Source: an uncultured Phycisphaerales bacterium
Lineage (GTDB): Bacteria; Planctomycetota; Phycisphaerae; UBA1845; CAIVHJ01
NCBI GenBank assembly: GCA_903905665.1
Contig: CAIVHJ010000145.1
Span: forward strand, 1 to 29,994
Length of the DNA stretch: 29,994 nt
Reading direction: 5' to 3'
In this document: positions 23,190-29,994 of the stretch, one piece after another
Layout of the letters: every line of letters begins with the position of its first letter
How positions within the stretch are numbered: position 1 is the stretch's first letter
Program-made: the position numbers and the translations under genes
The notes under the pieces: model-generated
Seen by the model: only the letters and a program-made list of their open reading frames with translations
What the model was told of the DNA's origin: nothing
Database searches by the model: none

Positions 23190-24491
23190 CTATTTTTTGC
23201 CCTTCGATTTTTTCTTCCCGGTACTGGCCTTGGTTCGCTTGGTTTTGTTTTGAGATTTCCGGTCCGGTTCTTCATGACTCCACTGCCGGGCCAGTTCGAT
23301 CAACACCTTGACCGCCGTTTCCATTTCCTCAAGACAGGCATATTCAAGGTACGAATGAAAATTGTGCATTCCGGTCGAGAGATTCGGCGTGGGGAGGCCC
23401 ATGGCGGTCAGACGTGAGCCGTCCGTCCCTCCCCGGATGCTTTTCATGGCGGGTTTGATCCCGATGTTTCGGTGGGCCCGTTCGGCGAGTGCGACGGCGC
23501 GAGGTTCTTTTTTCATGTCGTCGCGCATGTTTCGATATTGCTCGGTGACGGTGACGTCGATTTGGGCTTTCGGGAATTCCGTTTTGAGTGAAGCGGCGAT
23601 TTTGCGAAGCAGGTCCGCCTGCTTCGCGAGGTCACGGGTGTCAAAACTTCGGAGAAGAATCTTGACTTTCGCTTCGGCGACTCCTCCTTCGAGTACATAG
23701 GGGTGCAAAAACTGCTGACGGTCACAGGTTGTTTCCGGAGTCAGGGTCTTGCGCGGCATGCGAGCGATGAACTCGCTGAGGATTCGGATGGCATTGACCA
23801 TCTTGCCATAGGCCAGACCAGGGTGAATGTTATAACCGGTGACGGTGACGACGGCTTGATCCGCCGAAAAGGTTTCCGCCTCGATTTCGCCCTCGCTTTC
23901 GCCATCCAGCGTATAGGCCACCGTGGCGGCGAGTTTTTTCACGTCGATATGATCCGCGCCGTGTCCGACCTCTTCGTCGCAGGAGAAACAGATTTTGATT
24001 GTGCCGTGCGGAATTTCCGGGTGTTTCATCAGGTAATCGCAGGCGGTCATGATGACGGCGACACCGGCTTTGTCGTCGGCGCCGAGCAGCGTCGTGCCGT
24101 CGCTGGTGATGATCGTTCGTCCGATCAACTCCTTGAGTCGAGGGGAATCCGCCACACGGATGACCTTTGTCTTGTCTCCCGGCAATACGATGTCTTTGCC
24201 GTTGTATTTTTCGTGAAGAATCGGCTTGACGTTTTTTGCGCTGGCTTCGGGCGACGTGTCCAGATGGGCCAGCCACGCAATCGTCGGGGCGGGGGTGTTT
24301 CCAGGAATCGTGGCCAACACGATTCCCTTGTTAGTTACCTCGACGTTTTTCAAGCCCAATTTTCGGAGTTCGCCCGCCAGCATCTTTCCCAGCGTCCATT
24401 GACCGGGCGAACTGGGATAATCCTTGGCGTCATCCACGGCGGTTGTTTCGACTTTCACATAGCGACAAAAGCGTGTCAGTAGTTCACTCAC
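23190..24491 (-). CDS. pepT: Peptidase T (tripeptide aminopeptidase)
   Basis: This 433-residue cytoplasmic M20-family di-zinc peptidase removes N-terminal residues from tripeptides. Visible residues match the E. coli enzyme's plan: AHLDTSPEASAKNVKP (His76, Asp78), GADDKAG (137-143, bridging Asp), CDEEVGHG (Glu173/174), TLDGESEGE (Asp196) and TGMHNFHS (His379). GGTDGS (354-359) is also typical. The start is GTG at 24491, with GGAGGTG 5-6 bases upstream. The last 25 or so residues form a Lys/Thr/Ser-rich tail ending in KKKSKGKK that the family does not need. The gene converges on the PAP2 gene with zero spacing and diverges from the DUF1844 gene. Confidence 0.95.
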   Translation of the reverse strand: MSELLTRFCRYVKVETTAVDDAKDYPSSPGQWTLGKMLAGELRKLGLKNVEVTNKGIVLATIPGNTPAPTIAWLAHLDTSPEASAKNVKPILHEKYNGKDIVLPGDKTKVIRVADSPRLKELIGRTIITSDGTTLLGADDKAGVAVIMTACDYLMKHPEIPHGTIKICFSCDEEVGHGADHIDVKKLAATVAYTLDGESEGEIEAETFSADQAVVTVTGYNIHPGLAYGKMVNAIRILSEFIARMPRKTLTPETTCDRQQFLHPYVLEGGVAEAKVKILLRSFDTRDLAKQADLLRKIAASLKTEFPKAQIDVTVTEQYRNMRDDMKKEPRAVALAERAHRNIGIKPAMKSIRGGTDGSRLTAMGLPTPNLSTGMHNFHSYLEYACLEEMETAVKVLIELARQWSHEEPDRKSQNKTKRTKASTGKKKSKGKK

Positions 24492-24543
24492 AGTGCACCT
24501 CCGGTTTCGGTTGATGATTTTGTGCTATCGGGGCAGGACGAGG

Positions 24544-24572
24544 ATTTTCCGGGTTTCGGTGCGGAAAGTCAA
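24544..24572 (-). promoter_or_regulatory. Possible promoter of pepT
   Basis: On the minus strand TTGACT (24567-24572) and GAAAAT (24544-24549) are separated by 17 bases, about 50 bases upstream of the GTG start. It is next to, and opposite, the DUF1844 promoter at 24584-24612. Confidence 0.42.
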
Positions 24573-24583
24573 ATGAGGCAAAA

Positions 24584-24612
24584 TTGAGTTCGTTGCGAAT
24601 TCCAACTACAAT
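24584..24612 (+). promoter_or_regulatory. Sigma-70-type promoter of the DUF1844-rhomboid operon
   Basis: TTGAGT (24584-24589) and TACAAT (24607-24612) are separated by exactly 17 bases. The leader would be about 25 bases and includes GAAGGAG before the ATG at 24645. Confidence 0.58.
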
Positions 24613-24644
24613 ACGTGGGTTCGTTGTTTTGAAGGAGTATGAAA

Positions 24645-25031
24645 ATGTCGGATTCGGAACCGAAGATCATCATTGATTCGGACTGGAAGGTTCAGGCCCA
24701 GCGGGAAAAAGAGCAACTGGCGAAGGAGGCGGAACAGAAAGCCGCTCACGGTCCTCTGCCATCGCCGCAGTTCCTGGAGATTCTGAACATGCTCGCCATG
24801 CAGGCGATGATCGGCCTGGGGGGGATGCAGATGCCGGACGGGAAAGTGATCCCTCCGGACGTGTCCCTGGCTCAACATCATATCGATCTGCTGGACGTCC
24901 TCAAACAAAAAACGAAGGGGAATCTGGACGAACAGGAGCAGAAGATATTTGATGCGACGGTGCACGAATTGCGGATGGCTTATGTTCAGGTGGTCGGGGG
25001 AGTGAATCCGAGCGGGAAGAAGCCGGGATGA
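24645..25031 (+). CDS. DUF1844 family protein
   Basis: This 128-residue soluble protein has a charged N-terminal helix (KVQAQREKEQLAKEAEQKA) followed by the DUF1844 core: LPSPQFLEILNMLAMQAMIGLGGM, then HHIDLLDVLKQKTKGNLDEQEQKIFDATVHELRMAYVQVV. The function of the family is unknown. ATG at 24645 is used because GAAGGAG lies 7 bases upstream; the ATG at 24639 is too close to it. Its last four bases (ATGA) overlap the start of the rhomboid gene, a sign of translational coupling. Confidence 0.88.
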   Translation: MSDSEPKIIIDSDWKVQAQREKEQLAKEAEQKAAHGPLPSPQFLEILNMLAMQAMIGLGGMQMPDGKVIPPDVSLAQHHIDLLDVLKQKTKGNLDEQEQKIFDATVHELRMAYVQVVGGVNPSGKKPG

Positions 25032-26206
25032 TTCCTCTGCGAACCAACGTGGACGTTCATCGCACGCCGTGGATGAACTATGGGATCATCGCGGCCAACG
25101 TGCTGGTGTACGCGGGGGGGGCCGCTTTTTTTTCTCGCGAGGGTCGCGAACAGTTCAAAGATGCGCTGAATCTGGACGGTGCATTGCCGGTCTGGTGGCA
25201 GTTCTTCACGTATCAATTCCTGCACGCCGACGCCTGGCACGTTTTCGGCAACATGTTGTTTTTGTGGGTGTTCGGCAACAGCGTCAATGCGCGAATGGGT
25301 CACTGGGCGTACCTGATGTTTTATCTGGCGGGGGGCGCGTTTGCGGGTTGGGGTTATACGCTGTCGCATCAGTTGCCGATGATTGGGGCGTCAGGTGCGG
25401 TGGCGGCGGTGACGACCGCATTTCTTGTTTTGTTTCCCCGTAGTCGGATTCTGTTTCTGTTTTTCTTTTTCATCATCACGACCTTCGAGCTGCCGAGTTT
25501 GTGGGTGATCGTGTTTAAGATGGTTCTGTGGGATAACGTCCTGGCGCCGAGTTTGGAGGGCGGCGAGTCGCACGTGGCGTTTGCCGCGCATCTGGCGGGG
25601 CACTTCTTCGGGTTTGCGGCGGCGCTCGGAATGCTTCTGGTGGGAGCGATGCCGCGCCACACGTTTGATCTGCCGTCGGTGGTTCGTCGATGGTTTCAGC
25701 GGCGTGCGCTCGTTGAAGCGCGGCCCGGACCGTCGTATTCCGTGGGATTGGATGCGATTCCGACGGCGCGGCCCATTCGACGGGATGATCGGCCCGAATC
25801 CGATCAACCGAAGTCTGATGATCGCGTAGTGGAACTGCGGACGAAGATACAGGAAAACCTCGCCCAGCCTTCGCCGAGCGATGCGGTGCTGGATCAGTAT
25901 GATCAACTCATGCAACTCGATCCCGACCAGTTTCTACCGTTAACCCACCAGAAGGAGATTGGCAAAGCTTATTACACTCGTCGCAAGTTTGTTGCGGCGG
26001 CTCATGCGTTTGAAAAAGTCCTCAAGCACTATCCTCAACAAGCGGATCTGGGAGAGGTGCACTTGCTGCTGGGAATCGTTTATGCGCGCGACCTGTCCCA
26101 GCCCGAGGCCGCACAGAAACATCTGGAAATGGCAATCGAACTCCTTACCGATGCCTCCCGAAAAGAACAAGCCCGAATGTGGTTGGCCCAAATTCAACCC
26201 CGGTGA
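25028..26206 (+). CDS. Rhomboid family intramembrane serine protease with C-terminal TPR-like region
   Basis: Residues 1-210 of this 392-residue protein are a six-helix rhomboid core. It has the oxyanion-site HADAWHVFGNM (His71, Asn75), the catalytic Ser122 in IGASGAV, and His188 in AAHLAGHFFGF. Rhomboids cut transmembrane proteins inside the bilayer. After a charged, Pro/Arg-rich linker (about 210-275), residues 285-392 are helical with TPR-like pairs (KAYYTRRKFVAAAHAFEKVLKHYP, then HLLLGIVYARDLSQPEAAQKHLEMAIELL). These could hold substrates or partners at the membrane. It overlaps the DUF1844 gene by 4 bases and is followed 131 bases later by the CvpA-like gene. Confidence 0.93.
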   Translation: MIPLRTNVDVHRTPWMNYGIIAANVLVYAGGAAFFSREGREQFKDALNLDGALPVWWQFFTYQFLHADAWHVFGNMLFLWVFGNSVNARMGHWAYLMFYLAGGAFAGWGYTLSHQLPMIGASGAVAAVTTAFLVLFPRSRILFLFFFFIITTFELPSLWVIVFKMVLWDNVLAPSLEGGESHVAFAAHLAGHFFGFAAALGMLLVGAMPRHTFDLPSVVRRWFQRRALVEARPGPSYSVGLDAIPTARPIRRDDRPESDQPKSDDRVVELRTKIQENLAQPSPSDAVLDQYDQLMQLDPDQFLPLTHQKEIGKAYYTRRKFVAAAHAFEKVLKHYPQQADLGEVHLLLGIVYARDLSQPEAAQKHLEMAIELLTDASRKEQARMWLAQIQPR

Positions 26207-26337
26207 AACCCAAGTCCCGCCCCCGCCGTGTCCTGAATCGGATATTATCAGACGCACCATCCTTTGGTCAGGATTAGATAATCCGTTATCGCGGCAGGTC
26301 GATGAATGATGTGTCATTCTCTTGGCAGGAGAACGTG

Positions 26338-27444
26338 ATGAGTGGTGATCCTTCTGTATCCGATTCCTTTGCGGGTGGTGGACCATCGATAACGCCATCG
26401 GTTCGCGCGGCGGCGCGATTGTTGATGGGATCGTTCCTGCTGCTCGGAGCAATCGTCATTGGTCTTGGTGATTGGTTCATCGGGAGCATGTTGTTGCTGA
26501 GCGGTTTGTTCGGATGGTGGGGGTTTAAGTCGGGCGTGATTCGGAGTGTGCTGGCGCTGCTGTCGCTGGGTGCCATTGCCGTCTGGGCGGAACCGCTGGG
26601 CCGGGGAATTTCCGTTTTGTTCGCAAGGCTGTTGATGATTCCGGTGGTTCCCAGCCGCCTGCTGGGCGTGATCTGCGCCATCGCGTTGATTTACAGTACG
26701 TTTGCGGTACTGGCATGGGCTTTGCAGAATTGGCATCGACGTCGCCGAGGCCCGCGCAGTCGCAGAGCGCATCTCATGGGAATGATGCTGGGCATTGGAG
26801 AAGGCGCCGTATCGGCGATGGTGATTGCCTCGCTGGTATTGGCGATTGAGACTCCGATGCGCATGGCGCTGAGTTTTCAATTGAACCAATCCGGTTGGCG
26901 ATTGCACCTGTATGATGGTCTGAACGAATTGCGGGAGCAGAGCGATCATTCATTGCTGGGTCACGTTCTGTCGCGTCGGTTCGTGGGGCCGCGGGCGGTT
27001 CTGGAGACGGGAGGAATGTTGGCGCTGGTTTCCCGGTATCCCGGCGCCGTCGATAAGATCAAAAATGACCCGGAAGTCAAGCAATGGATCGATGAAGACG
27101 CGGTGATTCGCCGGGTTGTGAAGGAAATCCGGCTTGATTCGGACCTTGAAGACGCCATTCGTCATGGCGATACGTATCATGTTCTACAAAGTCCGACGGT
27201 ACTTCGATTGTGGGATGATGCGGAACTGGCCCAGACCGTGATGGCGCATCAGGATCAACTGGTGGCCGCCATGCTGCGAAGCGTTCCTCCGGAATATCAG
27301 ACGCGATTATACGGAGAAGTGGCGGCGCTGCGGGGCCTGTTGGAGCGATACAGCCGAGGAGGCGATAAATCCCCGGTTAACGCTTCCGAAGTGCGTTCCC
27401 TGCTGACAGGTTTCCAATCCGAGAATGGAACCGACAAACCCTAA
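26338..27444 (+). CDS. CvpA-like integral membrane protein
   Basis: This 368-residue protein has four to five hydrophobic segments in residues 25-175. They include FGWWGFKSGVIRSVLALLSLGAI and HLMGMMLGIGEGAVSAMVIASLVL, whose Gly-rich helices and spacing resemble CvpA. A long soluble helical domain (about 180-368) follows. CvpA proteins are linked to envelope stress and colicin V production, with no known chemistry. ATG at 26338 is chosen because CAGGAGA lies about 6 bases upstream; an in-frame ATG at 26302 has no such site. It converges on the glycoside hydrolase gene. Confidence 0.78.
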   Translation: MSGDPSVSDSFAGGGPSITPSVRAAARLLMGSFLLLGAIVIGLGDWFIGSMLLLSGLFGWWGFKSGVIRSVLALLSLGAIAVWAEPLGRGISVLFARLLMIPVVPSRLLGVICAIALIYSTFAVLAWALQNWHRRRRGPRSRRAHLMGMMLGIGEGAVSAMVIASLVLAIETPMRMALSFQLNQSGWRLHLYDGLNELREQSDHSLLGHVLSRRFVGPRAVLETGGMLALVSRYPGAVDKIKNDPEVKQWIDEDAVIRRVVKEIRLDSDLEDAIRHGDTYHVLQSPTVLRLWDDAELAQTVMAHQDQLVAAMLRSVPPEYQTRLYGEVAALRGLLERYSRGGDKSPVNASEVRSLLTGFQSENGTDKP

Positions 27445-27537
27445 CGCTGAAAGATTTGTAACTCCGCTTCTCTCGATTCTTCTGAAGTCGAAAACGACAG
27501 CACCCACCGAAATTCTTTGTCGTTCGTCTCCCACGAC

Positions 27538-29994
27538 TCATTCGGGTTCAAATCGGACTTTGTCAATGATGACCTTTGAACCGATCGGCAGGTCTTTTGG
27601 AAACACCAGTCGATATCCGATCACCACACCGGACCATTCCGTCTGAGCCGCGTTCAGATCGATGTTGTATTCATGCATCTGACCGTCGGGAACCAGTGGA
27701 ATTTCCACTTGCCTGTGTTCGTCGATCCACGGGTTTTCATGGGTTCCAAACTGGAAAAATACTTTCGTTGCATCAGCAACCGCCAGTTTTAAGTGTAATT
27801 TCGAAACCACCTTCCCATTAAGCCACAGCGGTTGACCCATGATCCATGGATCGCCCAGTCCGCGAATACGGTACGTGGTCGTCTGTCCGTCGCTCTTGAC
27901 ACCCGAAAAACCGCTGTCCCACGCCCCGCGCGTCTGCTCACTGCCGTAATCAAAGATTACAGTTTCCGAAGGCACACCGGCTGGAATTCCCGGTTCGGTT
28001 CGAATCTCGATCTGGGTGGGTTTGGTGCGATCGGGCAATCGGAAGGTCAGCAGGTTTTTGGGGGCTTCATAGAGAAATGGCAGACCCAACTGCTTTGCCT
28101 CTTTCAATGACACGCCGTCGATGAGCACATCCGTCACGGGCTGAATCAATCCGTGAAAACGCAGCAACGCCTTGCTGTCGGCGGGTCGATAGCTGCCTTC
28201 CGGCGTATCCATTGAGAATTTGATCGTTTCCTGATCTGTTTGACAGTGGTACGTCGTGAGCAGGTATTCTCCGTGTTGATAACCGTAACCTTCACCGGCG
28301 TCCTCATAAACCTGGCGGGATGATTCTCCCCACGGAAAAATCTCCAAAATCATCGGTTCTTCCGGGGACTGGCTGGTGTTTTGGACCGGCGATTGGGTAG
28401 GGATGATCGCTCCACCCCGAACGAAGATGGGAATTTCTTCGCTCCTCGGTTCAATCATCACTTCCTGATTGCCGCCGATCTTCTTGTCGTTGTACCAGTC
28501 AAACCAGAGTCCCGGCGGGAGTCGATGTCGGTGCGGGCGCATCTGCGGCTCGACGATCGGATAGACGTACAGATCGGGCCCGAGCAGAAAATTGTAACTT
28601 TGTCCGTTGTACCACGTCTGATCGGGAAACTCGAAAAACACCGGTCTCATGATCGGGGTTCCGGTTCGTGAGCAATCCCAAAACTGCGTGTAGAGGTACG
28701 GCAACAATCGATAGCGCAGTTCGATCGCTTTTCGGGCGATGTCTTCCACTTGCGGTCCAAACGACCACGGTTCTTGATCGGGGTTTTCCGTGCCGGTATG
28801 GGTTCGGCAGAACGGAAACAATGCTCCCATTTGAATCCATCGCGCGTAAAGTTCAGGATAGGTGCCTCCGACGAATCCGCCGATGTCGCATCCGACAAAA
28901 GACTGTCCGCTGATCCCGTCACCGAGACACGTCGCCACCGCGAGTCGAACATGATCCCACGTCGAACTGTTGTCGCCGGTCCAACTCGACGTATAGCGTT
29001 GCACTCCGGCGTATGCGGCTCGGGTGATCACGAATGGTCGCTTGTCCGGCGCCAGTTTTCGCAGTCCCTCGTATGTTGAACGAGCCATTTCCAATCCGTA
29101 CACGTTATGAACCGCTCGATGATCGGCGGGTTGCCCTTCGTTGTCATGGATGAGATTGATCGGGTTGGTGTGTTTCGGGCCGACAAAATCCGCCGGTTCG
29201 TTCATATCGGTCCAAACCCCGTCCACTCCGGCATCCAGTAAAAACTTGTGCAAGCCTCCCCACCAGTCGCGCACCTTCGGATTGGAAAAATCAGGATAAA
29301 CGCATCGACCTGGCCAAACCGCCCCGACATACGGAGTCCCGTCAGGATTTTTCACCCAGGCGTCCAGTTTCGTGCCTTCGTCGAAAATCCGATACCCCGG
29401 CTCGTTCTTGATCCCCGGATCGATGATCGTGACCACCTTAAACCCCATCCCGTCCAGATCGTGCATCAATTTCTCAGGTTCGGGATAGTATTCCGGATGC
29501 CAGGTGAAATCGCGGTACTGGTTCATGTAATCAATGTCAAGATAGAGTACGTCGCAGGGGATTTTTTTGTCGCGGAACGTCTGAGCCACTTCGCGGAAGC
29601 GAGTGTCGGGGAAATAGCTATAGCGACACTGCTGATATCCCAGCGCCCATTTCGGCGGCAAGGGCATTCGACCCGTCAGATCGGTGTATCGGCGCAGCAC
29701 GTCCTTGGGTGTCGGTCCGGCGATGACGTAATAATTCAATTCCCCGCCCTCTGCTCCGAAACTGTACGTGTTGCGATCGCTTTTTCCGAAATCAAAAAAA
29801 CTGCGATACGGGTTGTCGAAAAACACACCGGCGTATCGTCCGTCGCGCGCCGTCATAAAAAACGGAATCGCCTGATAAACCGGGTCGGTGTACGACTGAA
29901 ATCCGTAGCAATCGGTCGTCCAGTTCGTCCATGCCGTCTCTCGCTTGTCGAGGGGACCCGTCTTTTCCCCCAAACCCAGATAACTTTCATACTC
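27538..29994 (-). CDS. Glycoside hydrolase family 31 (alpha-glucosidase type), N-terminus beyond the window
   Basis: The frame is open to the right edge, so about 818 residues are visible and the start is missing. GH31 enzymes hydrolyse or transfer alpha-linked glucose or xylose. Visible features are GEKTGPLDKR near the edge, MPLPPKWALGYQQCRYSY, VLYLDIDYM, the nucleophile region GVWTDMNEPADF (Asp at about 29207) and the acid/base region SSWTGDNSSTWDH (Asp at about 28974). Then come CDIGGF, RYRLLPYLYTQFWDCSRTGTPIMRPVFFEFPDQ and the distal GLWFDWYNDKKIGG beta domain. The last 160 or so residues form an extra beta-rich region (DYGSEQTRGAWDSGF to VIIDKVRFEPE) that resembles a carbohydrate-binding jelly roll. 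It converges with the CvpA-like gene across a 93-base gap. Confidence 0.94.
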   Translation of the reverse strand, partial: EYESYLGLGEKTGPLDKRETAWTNWTTDCYGFQSYTDPVYQAIPFFMTARDGRYAGVFFDNPYRSFFDFGKSDRNTYSFGAEGGELNYYVIAGPTPKDVLRRYTDLTGRMPLPPKWALGYQQCRYSYFPDTRFREVAQTFRDKKIPCDVLYLDIDYMNQYRDFTWHPEYYPEPEKLMHDLDGMGFKVVTIIDPGIKNEPGYRIFDEGTKLDAWVKNPDGTPYVGAVWPGRCVYPDFSNPKVRDWWGGLHKFLLDAGVDGVWTDMNEPADFVGPKHTNPINLIHDNEGQPADHRAVHNVYGLEMARSTYEGLRKLAPDKRPFVITRAAYAGVQRYTSSWTGDNSSTWDHVRLAVATCLGDGISGQSFVGCDIGGFVGGTYPELYARWIQMGALFPFCRTHTGTENPDQEPWSFGPQVEDIARKAIELRYRLLPYLYTQFWDCSRTGTPIMRPVFFEFPDQTWYNGQSYNFLLGPDLYVYPIVEPQMRPHRHRLPPGLWFDWYNDKKIGGNQEVMIEPRSEEIPIFVRGGAIIPTQSPVQNTSQSPEEPMILEIFPWGESSRQVYEDAGEGYGYQHGEYLLTTYHCQTDQETIKFSMDTPEGSYRPADSKALLRFHGLIQPVTDVLIDGVSLKEAKQLGLPFLYEAPKNLLTFRLPDRTKPTQIEIRTEPGIPAGVPSETVIFDYGSEQTRGAWDSGFSGVKSDGQTTTYRIRGLGDPWIMGQPLWLNGKVVSKLHLKLAVADATKVFFQFGTHENPWIDEHRQVEIPLVPDGQMHEYNIDLNAAQTEWSGVVIGYRLVFPKDLPIGSKVIIDKVRFEPE

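Overview
The window is about 30 kb of chromosomal DNA of moderate GC content with dense, mostly Shine-Dalgarno-led genes. It very probably comes from a member of the Planctomycetota. The evidence is the C-terminal Cys-x2-Cys / Cys-Pro-x-Cys-Gly zinc-ribbon tail typical of that phylum, a DUF1844 protein overlapping a rhomboid protease, an Asn/Thr/Gly-rich linker in an exported protein, heptanucleotide tandem repeats, and many proteins with no close homologue that I recognise. The phylum is an inference from family content; no rRNA or tRNA gene is visible.

Layout, left to right. (1) 58-1053 (-) is an OleB/haloalkane-dehalogenase-type hydrolase carrying an in-frame repeat-derived insertion. It is divergent from an MFS transporter (1180-2772) and a zinc-ribbon membrane protein (2820-3992). 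(2) 4195-8817 (-) is a 1540-residue protein that joins a complete LanC cyclase to a complete LanB dehydratase. This is a one-protein class I lanthipeptide synthetase with no recognisable precursor or transporter beside it. (3) 8818-9269 is non-coding, with repeats and the LanC-LanB promoter. (4) 9270-11998 (-) is a two-gene saccharopine-pathway lysine catabolism operon: a lysine-ketoglutarate reductase, then a saccharopine dehydrogenase, matching the two halves of the eukaryotic AASS protein. (5) 12234-13950 (-) is an accessory pair, an AT-rich gene of unknown function downstream of a HEPN-motif protein, possibly a defence or toxin-like module. (6) 13951-14420 is non-coding, with an operator-like palindrome and GC-rich repeats. 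(7) 14421-15473 (-) is an exported archaemetzincin-like metalloprotease and 15609-17747 (-) an OPT oligopeptide transporter. (8) 18035-20325 (-) is a family 2 glycosyltransferase overlapping a BshC-like protein. Divergent from it at 20430-23189 (+) are a small membrane-anchored protein, an ArnT-like GT83 glycosyltransferase and a PAP2-type protein with altered active-site motifs. This block looks like cell-surface glycolipid or glycoprotein modification. (9) 23190-24491 (-) is peptidase T, divergent from DUF1844, rhomboid-TPR and CvpA-like genes (24645-27444, +). (10) 27538 to the right edge (-) is a family 31 glycoside hydrolase missing its N-terminus.

The most interesting item is the LanC-LanB fusion. 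In all known class I systems that I can recall, dehydratase and cyclase are separate proteins. Here the key residues of both partners are visible in one chain, in the order cyclase then dehydratase. A good sigma-70-type promoter lies directly against its start codon, so the gene appears to be transcribed alone and its substrate must be encoded elsewhere or be unconventional. Second-tier items are the HEPN locus, the repeat-derived insertion in the hydrolase, the archaemetzincin-like exported protease, the PAP2 protein with substituted catalytic motifs, and several perfect palindromes in leaders and intercistronic gaps.
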